Position numbers and translations under genes: made by a program. DNA of 64,000 bases, taken from positions 1 to 64,000 of the forward strand of contig JAJDDM010000080.1 of assembly GCA_029260315.1 (NCBI GenBank), read 5' to 3'. The stretch's first letter is position 1. Each line of letters opens with the position of its first letter. This document shows, in pieces, positions 17,195 to 24,816 of the stretch. The notes beneath the pieces were generated by a model, which worked only from the letters and a program-made list of their open reading frames with translations, was not told the origin of the DNA and did no database searches. The stretch is from Phycisphaerales bacterium. GTDB taxonomy: Bacteria; Planctomycetota; Phycisphaerae; Phycisphaerales; UBA1924.

Positions 17195-17848
17195 TCAGGC
17201 CGAGCGTCTGCGCCGGGCGCTGAGCCCACCGAGACCGAGCAGCGCGAGCCCCGCGGCACTCGGGAGCGGGATCATCGTCGGCGGCCCGCCCACGAAGCTG
17301 TCGCTCTCTTCGTCCTGGCCAATCGAGCGGACGTGCATGCCGACGCGCAATCCGCCGTTGTTCAGCGATTGCGCCAGATCGGTGAACGTGGTGCCGGTCT
17401 GATAGGTGAATCGAATAGTGAGCCGATCCGTTGCGCGATTGATGCCCTTGTTGGGGTTGCCCTGCGCATCGCCCAGCAGCGAGAATGTCACGTCGAACGG
17501 ATCGCCGAGCGTCTCCCCGCCGGGCAGGTCCGGAGGTGCGGCGCTGCCCCAGTTGAAGTCGGTCCCGACCTGCTCGAAGATCGACCCCGATTCGAGGTTC
17601 TGCCCGGTCGGTCGCCCGTTATCGATATAGATCTCGCTGATCGCGGACTGGATGCCGACGCCGTTGGTGAACACGAAATCCACGACCGAGCTGTCGCCGA
17701 TGACCTCTTGGATCGTGAGCCCGAACTGGCTCTCGACGTTCTCGGTCGCGTTGCTGGTGATCCGCGTGAACGGGACATCCACGCTATCGGCTACCGCTGG
17801 AACGGCCAGGGCTGCAACCGTGGCCGCGACAAAGCTGCGAAGGGTCAT
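17195..17848 (-). CDS. Exported protein with PEP-CTERM-type sorting signal
   Basis: 217 residues: a signal peptide ending VADS, a beta-rich body, and a C-terminal tail IPLPSAAGLALLGLGGL followed by ARRRRSA. Pro-rich box, hydrophobic helix and Arg cluster is the layout recognised by exosortases, with PLPS in place of PEP. The start was chosen because GGGAGAGAAAGAG stands directly before the ATG, a leader shared with other such genes in the window. It should be processed by the exosortase encoded at 34328. Function otherwise unknown. Confidence 0.75.
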   Translation of the reverse strand: MTLRSFVAATVAALAVPAVADSVDVPFTRITSNATENVESQFGLTIQEVIGDSSVVDFVFTNGVGIQSAISEIYIDNGRPTGQNLESGSIFEQVGTDFNWGSAAPPDLPGGETLGDPFDVTFSLLGDAQGNPNKGINRATDRLTIRFTYQTGTTFTDLAQSLNNGGLRVGMHVRSIGQDEESDSFVGGPPTMIPLPSAAGLALLGLGGLSARRRRSA

Positions 17849-17986
17849 CTCTTTCTCTCCCGAACTCCCACCTCGGCGGGTGAAGGGATCGATCCCCGCC
17901 CGAGATACTCTACGATACGCCAATTCTGGCGACTTGGCAGCAGAGATTTGGTGAGAACCGGCAATCTGGCGCGGTGGGTGGGCCGA

Positions 17987-17994
17987 TACCCTTG
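17987..17994 (+). promoter_or_regulatory. Candidate -10-like box TACCCTTG upstream of rmlA
   Basis: GGCCGATACCCTTG lies 70 bases before the rmlA start and matches GGCCAGTACCCTTG before the FG-GAP gene at 12 of 14 positions. It may mark a promoter of a shared regulator or the host's -10 consensus; only resemblance supports this. Confidence 0.3.
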
Positions 17995-18056
17995 ATGCGG
18001 CGTCGATCCGGACGAGGAACGTATTATCGGTCTGATTCCTGAGAGGGGTGGTGGGC

Positions 18057-18821
18057 ATGAAGGGCGTGATCCTCGCGGGTGGGCTCGGCACCAGGCTGCG
18101 CCCGCTAACCCTGGTAACCAACAAGCACCTGCTGCCGGTGTTCGATCGCCCGATGGTCCACTACCCGATCGAGTGCCTGGTGCGGGCGGGGATCAACGAG
18201 ATCCTGATCGTCACCGGCGGCGAGCACGCCGGGGACTTCCTGAAGCTGCTCAAGAACGGCAAGGATCTCGGCGTGCGCCACCTGGAGTACGCGTATCAGG
18301 AGGGTGAGGGCGGGATCGCCGACGCGTTGAAGCTCGCCGAGGACTTCGCCGACGGCGCCAAGGTCTGCGTCGTGCTGGGCGACAACATCATCCAGGGGAA
18401 CCTGAGGCGGGCCGCGGGGGACTTCTTCACCCAGCCCAGCGGCGCGAAGATCCTGCTCAAGGAGGTCCCGGACCCCGAGCGGTTCGGCGTCGTGCGGTTC
18501 GAGGGCGACGATCCCGGCGGGCGGGTGACGGAGATCATCGAGAAGCCCACGGACCCGCCGAGCAGGTACGCGGTGACCGGCATTTACTTCTACGACAACG
18601 ATGTGTTCGACATCTGCCAGACACTCAAGCCGAGCGGGCGGGGGGAGCTGGAGATCACCGACGTGAACAACGCGTATTTGCAGCGCGGCGATCTGACCCA
18701 CGAGGTGCTCGATGGGTGGTGGACCGACGCGGGGACGTTCGAAAGCCTGCTGCGGGCGGCGAATCTGGTCGCCGACGGCGGGGCGAATCTGGCGGAAGTT
18801 CCTGTCGTGGCGAATGCTTGA
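18057..18821 (+). CDS. rmlA: Glucose-1-phosphate thymidylyltransferase RmlA
   Basis: 254 residues. It forms dTDP-glucose from dTTP and glucose 1-phosphate, step one of dTDP-L-rhamnose synthesis. The signature GGLGTRLRPLT is at residues 8-18, then NKHLLPVFDRPMVHYPIE, the Mg-binding VVLGDNI near 103-109, and EIIEKPTDPPS. It is shorter than the about 290-residue tetrameric RmlA, as in the short archaeal-type enzymes. GAGAGGGG lies upstream of the ATG. First of four rml genes on this strand, separated from rmlC by a repeat element. Confidence 0.93.
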   Translation: MKGVILAGGLGTRLRPLTLVTNKHLLPVFDRPMVHYPIECLVRAGINEILIVTGGEHAGDFLKLLKNGKDLGVRHLEYAYQEGEGGIADALKLAEDFADGAKVCVVLGDNIIQGNLRRAAGDFFTQPSGAKILLKEVPDPERFGVVRFEGDDPGGRVTEIIEKPTDPPSRYAVTGIYFYDNDVFDICQTLKPSGRGELEITDVNNAYLQRGDLTHEVLDGWWTDAGTFESLLRAANLVADGGANLAEVPVVANA

Positions 18822-18836
18822 GATTCGATGAAGAGG

Positions 18837-18969
18837 ATTCACCACAGAGGGCGCAGAGGAAGGCGATGAAGGGGTTGGATCTGGGAGTTGGTGGGGCACT
18901 GGCAGCTTGGGTGGGGGCGTTTGGTCCTCCGCCTTCGCTCTCGGTGTCTGCGTGTCTCCGTGGTGCATC
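18837..18969. repeat. CACAGAG-type inverted-repeat element, copy C, inside the rml operon
   Basis: The left end ATTCACCACAGAGGGCGCAG and the right end GTCTCCGTGGTGCAT are imperfect reverse complements about 105 bases apart. The element lies between rmlA and rmlC and brings no ORF. It matches copy B at 9682 in end sequences and in size class. Confidence 0.65.
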
Positions 18970-18984
18970 TGAACGGAGGTCGGC

Positions 18985-19479
18985 TTGACACCCGGCGCGA
19001 TCCCAGTCTTTGCAGGCTCCATGAGCGACGCGTTCGCGCAGGCGGTGGAGGCGAATGAGCCGCGGTTTGTCGGAGCGTCGATCCACGCCGACGATCGCGG
19101 CTGGTCGATCATGAACCAGATGCTGGGCGTGCTCGATCCTGCCGGGCAGATCAACTACTCGGTGCAGTATCCGGGCGTGGTCAAGGCCTGGCATCGCCAC
19201 GCTCGACAGACGGACTTCTGGCTATGCGTGATGGGCAATCTCAAAGTCGGCGTTTACCGAGACGACGTTCGCCAATCGTGGATGGCGGTGGTGGGCGAGA
19301 GGCGTCCGGGGGTCGTGATCATCCCGCCGACGCTCTGGCACGGGGCGGCGACGGTCGGGCCGGGGTCCGCCGGGCTGCTGTACTATGTCACCCGCGCGTA
19401 CGACCCGGCGAATCCCGACGAGGAGCGAACGGCGCACGACGCGTTCGCGGGCTTCCCCTGGACGGTTGAGCATCGATGA
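18985..19479 (+). CDS. rmlC: dTDP-4-dehydrorhamnose 3,5-epimerase-related cupin, RmlC-like
   Basis: 164 residues of the cupin fold. The core VVKAWHRHARQTDFWLCVMGNLKVGVY is typical of RmlC-like sugar epimerases (VIKGWHxHxxQTD). It should epimerise C3 and C5 of the 4-keto intermediate. The start is TTG with ACGGAGGT five bases before it; the first in-frame ATG is 36 bases further in and has no such site. The stop overlaps the rmlD start (ATGA). It is slightly shorter than classical RmlC (about 180), closer to the archaeal-type form. Confidence 0.85.
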   Translation: MTPGAIPVFAGSMSDAFAQAVEANEPRFVGASIHADDRGWSIMNQMLGVLDPAGQINYSVQYPGVVKAWHRHARQTDFWLCVMGNLKVGVYRDDVRQSWMAVVGERRPGVVIIPPTLWHGAATVGPGSAGLLYYVTRAYDPANPDEERTAHDAFAGFPWTVEHR

Positions 19480-20360
19480 CCGGCGGCCCGCTCGTGAGCG
19501 GCCCCCTCGCGGAGCGCGGGGCAGTGGTGCTCGGCAGCGCCGGGATGCTCGGGCGGGCGTTCTGTGAGCTGCTGGAGTCGCGAGGCGTCTTCCACACGCG
19601 CGCGACGCGCCGGACCTGTGACCTCGCCGATCCCGAGTCGGTCGCTCGAGCGCCGATCCCCGATCGGGACGTGTGGATCAACTGCGCCGCGTGGACGGAT
19701 GTCGATGGAGCCGAGGAGCAAGAGGACGCGGCACTCGCCGTCAACGGTGGCAAGGGGCTGCGGCGTCTGTGCGATCGGATCGCTGCCGCCAAGAGCGTGC
19801 TGGTTCATTTTTCCACGGACTATGTCTTTGACGGGCGTGCCGACGAGCCGTACGCGGTCGATCACCCGCGCGAACCGATCAACGCGTACGGGCGGACCAA
19901 GGCCGCGGGCGAAGCAGTCATCGAGTCGTCCGGCTGCGAGCACCTCATCATCCGTACGAGCTGGCTGTACGCGCCTTGGGGAAAGAACTTCATGCGGACC
20001 ATCGCGCGACGCTGCGGCGAGTTGGAGGAACTTCGGGTCGTAAACGACCAAGAAGGCCGCCCGAGCTCGTGCGAGCACTTGGCCAGAGCCACGCTCGCGC
20101 TGCTCGATCGCGGGGCCCGTGGGATTTTTCATGTGACCGATGGAGGAGCATGCACCTGGCACGAGTTCGCCCGCGAGATCGCGGCGATCCTCGGCTCCTC
20201 GTGCCGAGTCGAGCCATGTCCGACTTCAGAATATCCCCGACCCGCCGAGCGCCCCGCGTACAGCGTGCTGGATCTGGCCCGGACCGAGGAACTGATCAGC
20301 CCGATGCCACACTGGAAAGACAATCTCAAGGGTGTGCTCGCCCGATGGGAGAGGGAGTAG
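19476..20360 (+). CDS. rmlD: dTDP-4-dehydrorhamnose reductase RmlD
   Basis: 294 residues of the short-chain dehydrogenase superfamily, giving the last step to dTDP-L-rhamnose. The NADPH loop is GSAGMLGRAF near residues 20-29, with CDLADPESV, INCAAWTDVDGAE, the catalytic region FSTDYVFDG, then the YGRTKAAGE Tyr/Lys motif and RTSWLYAPWGKNFM. It is translationally coupled to rmlC by ATGA. Confidence 0.95.
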   Translation: MTGGPLVSGPLAERGAVVLGSAGMLGRAFCELLESRGVFHTRATRRTCDLADPESVARAPIPDRDVWINCAAWTDVDGAEEQEDAALAVNGGKGLRRLCDRIAAAKSVLVHFSTDYVFDGRADEPYAVDHPREPINAYGRTKAAGEAVIESSGCEHLIIRTSWLYAPWGKNFMRTIARRCGELEELRVVNDQEGRPSSCEHLARATLALLDRGARGIFHVTDGGACTWHEFAREIAAILGSSCRVEPCPTSEYPRPAERPAYSVLDLARTEELISPMPHWKDNLKGVLARWERE

Positions 20361-20447
20361 GCTTCTCGTTGCGGCCGGCGATTGGCGCCCGTGATCTTGA
20401 GCCCCGCGATCTGATGAGCCCCGTATCCTGTAGAGCATGGAGACAGC

Positions 20448-21497
20448 ATGAGCCAACGCGAGTTCCAGCACGTCCTGCTCACCGGCGGGTGCGGATTCAT
20501 CGGTACAAACTTCGTCCGTTTCTTCCTCGAGCAGCGTCCAGACGCTCGCCTGACCAATCTCGACGCCCTGACGTATTCCGGCAACGCCGAGAGCCTGCGC
20601 GATCTGGAGGATGAGCCGCGGTATCGCTTCGTGCATGGGAACATCCGCGATCGGCCGACGGTGGATGCGCTGGTACGCGAGTGCGACGCGGTCGTACACA
20701 TGGCCGCCGAGAGCCATGTCGATCGCTCGATCCAGGACGCATCGCCATTCATCTCGACGAATATCGGCGGCACACAGACCATCCTGGATGGCGTGCGACA
20801 AGCAAAGGGCGACGGGCATGATGTCCGGATGTGCTATGTGAGCACGGACGAGGTGTACGGGCAGCTGCCGCTGGATCGTCCGGACCTGCTGTTCCGCGAG
20901 GACACGCCGCTGGCGCCGAGCAGCCCGTACGCCGCGAGCAAGGCCGCGGGCGACATGCTCTGCGCGGCGTACCACCACACGTTCGCCCTGGACATCGTGA
21001 CGACGCGCTGCAGCAACAACTTCGGACCGTACCAGTTTCCCGAGAAGGTCATCCCGCTGTTTGTGACGAACCTGATCGAGGGCGAACCGGTGCCGCTGTA
21101 CGGCGACGGGCGCAACGTCCGCGACTGGCTGCATGTGCTCGACCACTGCGAGGCGGTGCTGCGTGTGCTCGAGGGCGGCGCATCGGGCGAGGTCTACAAC
21201 GTCGGCGGCAACAACGAGCGGTCGAATCTCGAACTCACCCACGAGATCCTGCGTTGCATGGATCAGGGCGAGGAGATGATCCGCCCCGTTGCCGACCGGC
21301 TCGGGCACGATCTGCGCTATGCGATCGACGCGGGCAAGATCGAGCGTGAGCTGGGGTGGGAGCCGACGCGGTCGGCCTGGCCCGGCGCGCTCGAGGCGAC
21401 GATCGACTGGTATCGTGAGAATGACCAGTGGTGGCGTCGGGTCAAGAGCGGCGCGTACCGCGAGTATTACAGATCACAGTACGGCAGGACCAAGTAG
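20448..21497 (+). CDS. rmlB: dTDP-glucose 4,6-dehydratase RmlB
   Basis: 349 residues, full length. The NAD loop is GGCGFIGTNFVRFF near residues 12-25, with HMAAESHVDRSI, the STDEVYG segment and the YAASKAAGDML (YxxxK) motif, then RCSNNFGPYQFPEK. It converts dTDP-glucose to the 4-keto-6-deoxy sugar. The ATG follows 87 bases after rmlD; ATGGAGACAG serves as leader. Last gene of the rightward rml group; converges with the small lipoprotein gene. Confidence 0.96.
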   Translation: MSQREFQHVLLTGGCGFIGTNFVRFFLEQRPDARLTNLDALTYSGNAESLRDLEDEPRYRFVHGNIRDRPTVDALVRECDAVVHMAAESHVDRSIQDASPFISTNIGGTQTILDGVRQAKGDGHDVRMCYVSTDEVYGQLPLDRPDLLFREDTPLAPSSPYAASKAAGDMLCAAYHHTFALDIVTTRCSNNFGPYQFPEKVIPLFVTNLIEGEPVPLYGDGRNVRDWLHVLDHCEAVLRVLEGGASGEVYNVGGNNERSNLELTHEILRCMDQGEEMIRPVADRLGHDLRYAIDAGKIERELGWEPTRSAWPGALEATIDWYRENDQWWRRVKSGAYREYYRSQYGRTK

Positions 21498-21528
21498 CAG
21501 AGCCGGGCGGCTCTCGATCATCGACCCC

Positions 21529-21732
21529 TCAGCCGCCGGAGTCGTCGACCGCGTCATCGACGGCGTCTTCGACCTCTTCACCCGCGTCCTCGATGGCATC
21601 TGCCGACTCTTCCGCCGCGTCCTCGACGGCCTCCGCCGGATCGTCGGCATCCTCGCAGCCCACGAGGCCGGCGGCGAGCAATGTGGTCGCCGCGAGAAGC
21701 GCGGGCGTTCGAAGGTGTTTGAATGATCTCAT
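21529..21732 (-). CDS. Small acidic lipoprotein
   Basis: 67 residues: a positive N-terminus, a hydrophobic stretch and lipobox LVGC at Cys26, then a strongly acidic Glu/Asp/Ala tail with heptad-like EDA repeats. CAGGAG stands nine bases before the ATG. Similar small entericidin-like or acidic lipoproteins are common next to DUF1328 genes, which is the case here (gene at 21769). Function unknown. Confidence 0.65.
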   Translation of the reverse strand: MRSFKHLRTPALLAATTLLAAGLVGCEDADDPAEAVEDAAEESADAIEDAGEEVEDAVDDAVDDSGG

Positions 21733-21768
21733 TGAAAAGGGACTCCTGTTACCGGGCGAACCGGCCAT

Positions 21769-21945
21769 CTACACACGGGTCGACCGGCCCTTGGTCATCC
21801 CGAAGATCAACGAGAGAACGAAGAGCACGAGGAACACGAAGAAGAGGATTTTTGCGATCGAGGCGGCACCAGCGGCGATTCCCGTGAAACCGAAGACCGC
21901 CGCGATGATCGCGATAATGAAGAACGCCAGTGCCCATCCGAGCAT
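21769..21945 (-). CDS. DUF1328 (YtjA-family) small membrane protein
   Basis: 58 residues, starting [20 protein letters not shown] and with a second helix reading [17 protein letters not shown], the two-helix pattern of the DUF1328/YtjA family. AAAGGAG lies seven bases before the ATG. It is followed by the small lipoprotein gene in the same direction. Members of this family are often linked with envelope stress, but the molecular role is unknown. Confidence 0.85.
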   Translation of the reverse strand: MLGWALAFFIIAIIAAVFGFTGIAAGAASIAKILFFVFLVLFVLSLIFGMTKGRSTRV

Positions 21946-22006
21946 GAGTAGCTCCTTTAACTAAGAGAGGCTACCGGCGCAGGATAGGTAAAGTCAAGTG
22001 CGCCGG

Positions 22007-22678
22007 TTATCTCGAATGGGGGGTTTCATGCATGCGAGATCGGCGACGCGGTGCGACAAACGTCGCAAGAAGCACCGCCAGAGTCGCGGGCGCGGGCGTG
22101 AGCACGAACACGTCCACGTCCGCGTCCGGATCGAATCCCTGCCCATTCGGGTCCAGACCGATGACGGCAAAGTGCCCGTCGGCGGGCTCGGCGAGCCCCC
22201 AGGGTGAGACGTCCACGCCGAGCAGCGTTCCCAGCGCATCGTCGAACGCGCCGCCGACGGTCGTGCCGCCGATCGAGAAGACTCCGCCGGCGTCGATAAT
22301 CGAGCCGTCCTGGACCGCGACGGCGGCCGTCGAATAGCTGTTCTCGCTGCCCGTCGCATCGACTTGGACGATCAGATCACCGGCGGTGATGCTCCCGCCG
22401 TCGAACTCCAGGCTGAGCTCGAAGGCGAACTCGGTGCCCAGCGCGCCCGGCGTGTTCTGGCGAACGCCGTCGACGAGCAGGTCGAGAATCTCGGCGTTGC
22501 CGTCGAGTCGCTGCGGCGTGTTGAAGATCTGGATCGTGCCCGTGAAGTCTTCGCTCAACGGACCGCTGGCCTGAGCCGAGAGCGCATTGATATCGACCGC
22601 CAGCGTCACCGGCATGGCCGACGCCACCGAAGCGCCCACGCCCAGCCCCCCGAGCACAACATATCTCGCGATCCGCAT
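22007..22678 (-). CDS. PEP-CTERM-type exported protein, paralogue 1 of 3
   Basis: 223 residues with a signal peptide ending ASA. The body shares with the genes at 22900 and 24817 the pattern D-(I/V/A)-(N/D)-A-x-SA-x-ASG-x-(L/F)-SE-(D/S/G)-FTG, the phrase NAEILD-x-LVDG, a GSENSY box, and LLGVDVSPWG. The C-terminus TPAPATLAVLLATFVAPRRRS is a weaker sorting signal with 9 further residues after the Arg cluster. GGGAGAGACAAAG precedes the ATG. Likely exosortase substrate; function unknown. Confidence 0.7.
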   Translation of the reverse strand: MRIARYVVLGGLGVGASVASAMPVTLAVDINALSAQASGPLSEDFTGTIQIFNTPQRLDGNAEILDLLVDGVRQNTPGALGTEFAFELSLEFDGGSITAGDLIVQVDATGSENSYSTAAVAVQDGSIIDAGGVFSIGGTTVGGAFDDALGTLLGVDVSPWGLAEPADGHFAVIGLDPNGQGFDPDADVDVFVLTPAPATLAVLLATFVAPRRRSRMHETPHSR

Positions 22679-22835
22679 CTTTGTCTCTCCCAGCCCGAAC
22701 ACAACTGTTCTTCCGACAGTCGAAAGACCACCCAGAGGGAATGTGCCCCGGTTCGCGCGGCTCGGCAAGGAATCCATGGAACGAACTTGACCAACGGGTC
22801 CGTTTGTGATGGCAGTCGATCGGCGCCAATGAGAA

Positions 22836-22857
22836 CGGCGGCCCCTTCGGGCCGCCG
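22836..22857 (-). terminator. Hairpin terminator after the gene at 22900
   Basis: Nine-bp GC arms (22836-22844 and 22849-22857) flank a four-base loop. On the minus strand the stem is followed by TTCTCATT. It lies 42 bases after the stop of the leftward gene at 22900, so it should end that transcript. Confidence 0.65.
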
Positions 22858-22899
22858 CATCTCTCAACTCTCCAGCTTCGTGCTGGTGAAGCGCGTGGC

Positions 22900-23556
22900 T
22901 CAGAGCCGACGTCGACGCCCGAGGAGCGTCAGGAATCCCACGCTGGCCATACCTGCGGCGGCGGGTGTCGGCACGGCGATGAACACGTCAACGTCGGTGT
23001 CCGCGTCCGCGTTGCCCGCGTCGGGTTCGAACGCGATCTGCGAGAAGCTGCCGGAGACCGGCTGAACGCTGCCCCAGGTGGAGACATCGACGCCCAGGAA
23101 GGTCCCGAGGGGAGCGTCGAACAGGCCGTCGAATGTCAGGCCCCCGATGAGGAAGATGCCGCCGATATCGAGGATCGCGACCCCGCTGGTGGGCGCGATG
23201 TCGGCGGTGTAGGAGTTCTCGCTGCCGGACTGATCGACCGCGAGCGTCAGCGACCCATCGGTGATCTTGCCGGCGGCGAAGGAGATGGTCATGTCGAAGG
23301 CGAAGTCGCCGACGCCGGCGCCGCCGGTGGACTGTGCCGTCCCGTCGATCAGCACATCGAGGATCTCGGCGTTGCCGTTGAGATCCGCGTCTGTCGCGGT
23401 GTTGAAGACGTGCAGGTCGCCGGTGAACGACTCGCTGAACGTGCCGCTCGCCTCGGCCGACAGCGCGTCGACATCGACCTGAAGGACGTTGTCGGCCAGC
23501 GCGCCGGCCGTGGCTCCTGCCGCGGCGATCATCGCCATGACTCGTGCAACTCTCAT
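22900..23556 (-). CDS. PEP-CTERM-type exported protein, paralogue 2 of 3
   Basis: 218 residues with a signal peptide ending ALA. The body has VDVDALSAEASGTFSESFTG, NAEILDVLIDG, GSENSYTADI, GLTFDGLFD and FLGVDVSTWGS, closely matching the gene at 24817 and more loosely the one at 22007. The tail VPTPAAAGMASVGFLTLLG-RRRRL fits an exosortase sorting signal. A GA-rich leader (AAGAAGAGAGAGAGAG) precedes the ATG. Unknown family with a conserved about 190-residue domain. Confidence 0.75.
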   Translation of the reverse strand: MRVARVMAMIAAAGATAGALADNVLQVDVDALSAEASGTFSESFTGDLHVFNTATDADLNGNAEILDVLIDGTAQSTGGAGVGDFAFDMTISFAAGKITDGSLTLAVDQSGSENSYTADIAPTSGVAILDIGGIFLIGGLTFDGLFDAPLGTFLGVDVSTWGSVQPVSGSFSQIAFEPDAGNADADTDVDVFIAVPTPAAAGMASVGFLTLLGRRRRL

Positions 23557-23897
23557 GATCTCACTCTCTCTCTCTTCTTGGGTCGGGTTTCTTGCAACGT
23601 CCTGCGCGCCATGGTGGTCCGCACATGGCAATCATGCGCGAAAACCGTCACATTGATCGAGCCCGCTGACGTTTTCGGCGAAGGTTCCGGTTATGCGACG
23701 TGCGTTTGTTGGTTATCGCCGGTTCGCCTCGTCCGATCAGTCGAATGGCCGACGCGATTCACCGTTCGCGATGGCGAGCGGAGACCTGACCCGCCGGCTG
23801 GCGCACGTCGGACGGTCCGTGACGGGCACCCTGCGCATTGGAGCGCCGGCTGGCGGATCGTCGTCGATGATGGGTGTGCCGGCGAGTTATCGCTACA
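23557..23897. other. Gap of about 340 bases without a gene
   Basis: This stretch between two leftward PEP-CTERM-type genes should contain the promoter of the gene at 22900. Short open frames on both strands lack plausible starts and composition, and no hairpin other than the terminator at 23898 stands out. Confidence 0.5.
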
Positions 23898-23930
23898 AAG
23901 AATCGGCCCGGATCATCCGGGCCGATTCTT
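23898..23930 (-). terminator. Strong hairpin terminator after the gene at 23951
   Basis: Arms of 16 bp (23898-23913 and 23915-23930; core AATCGGCCCGGAT) form a perfect palindrome around a single C. It starts 20 bases after the stop of the leftward gene at 23951. The minus-strand 3' flank is TTCTTTG. Confidence 0.75.
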
Positions 23931-23950
23931 CGTTGATATGCAAACGGTGA

Positions 23951-24682
23951 CTATCGCCGACGCCGCAACCCGACGAGACCGATGCCGGCCAGCGCCATCG
24001 CGGATCCGGAGGGCAGCGGGATCGTGACGAAGAGCCAGTCCTGCGTGGTGCCGCTGTCGCCGAACTTCGAGCCGTCGGAGTTCAGCGTGTTCCAGCCTCG
24101 CCCCACGAAGTTGTGGGGGATGCCCGGGTTGCGATGGTTATCGGAGCGGAGCACGAACGAGTTGTTGTTGTTATCGGTGCGGTCGTAGAAGAGCCACTTG
24201 TTGCCCGCGGCGACGTCCGTGTTGCCCTGGGAGCGGATCCAACCCGCGTTCTGGGCGCTGTTCGGACTCACCTTCCAGCCGTCGGCGATCTCGACGACGT
24301 TGAACGAGTAGTCCATAAAGATGTCGTAGAGCCCGGCACCGAAGTCGGGATTGCCGTCGTCGCCGTCGTCCTGCCCGCCGAAAACCGTGCCCGCGATCTC
24401 GATCCGGAACTGATTAGCAACGACCTCGAACACCTTCACGACGACGCCGGCGCCGTTGGTGCTGAAAGAGAACGTCGTGTCCTTGCCGGCACCGCCGACG
24501 CCTCCGGCGAACCCGCCCTCGTCCGAGGCCTGGGAGAAGAGGCCGTCAAGGCGGAGCCCGTAGGGCGGCGGGTTGATGTTGCCGTCGGGGTGGTCGAGGG
24601 CGCGTTCCTGGAGGATGAGCGTGTCGGCCGACGCGATAGATGCAACCGTCAAGCCAACGCACACGGGGAAACATACACGCAT
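23951..24682 (-). CDS. PEP-CTERM-type exported protein
   Basis: 243 residues. It starts MRVCFPVCVGLTVASIASA (signal peptide), has a Gly/Asn/Asp-rich beta body with DGKT-poor, Trp-containing segments such as GWKVSPNSAQNAGWIRSQGN, and ends in TIPLPSGSAMALAGIGLVGLRRRR, a sorting signal with PLPS box. It does not share the repeat pattern of its three paralogous neighbours. GAGAGAGAAA precedes the ATG. Likely exosortase substrate; body family not recognised. Confidence 0.72.
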   Translation of the reverse strand: MRVCFPVCVGLTVASIASADTLILQERALDHPDGNINPPPYGLRLDGLFSQASDEGGFAGGVGGAGKDTTFSFSTNGAGVVVKVFEVVANQFRIEIAGTVFGGQDDGDDGNPDFGAGLYDIFMDYSFNVVEIADGWKVSPNSAQNAGWIRSQGNTDVAAGNKWLFYDRTDNNNNSFVLRSDNHRNPGIPHNFVGRGWNTLNSDGSKFGDSGTTQDWLFVTIPLPSGSAMALAGIGLVGLRRRR

Positions 24683-24816
24683 TTTCTCTCTCACTTCTCT
24701 CAATCTCATCCGGACACGGGTCATTCAATCCATGCCGGGCCCGTCCCACTCACACATACCTTCCCAACGCATCTCTGCGTCGGTACGCGATTACGTCGAA
24801 CGACTTTCCAGATTGA

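Noticed and set aside
3402-18969. CACAGAG elements as insertion sequences
   Set aside because: They are 70-180 bases, contain no transposase frame and show no clear target duplication; only a non-autonomous repeat can be supported.
21749-21937. 62-codon minus-strand frame at this place
   Set aside because: It lies in a different frame over the DUF1328 gene, which has family motifs and a ribosome site.
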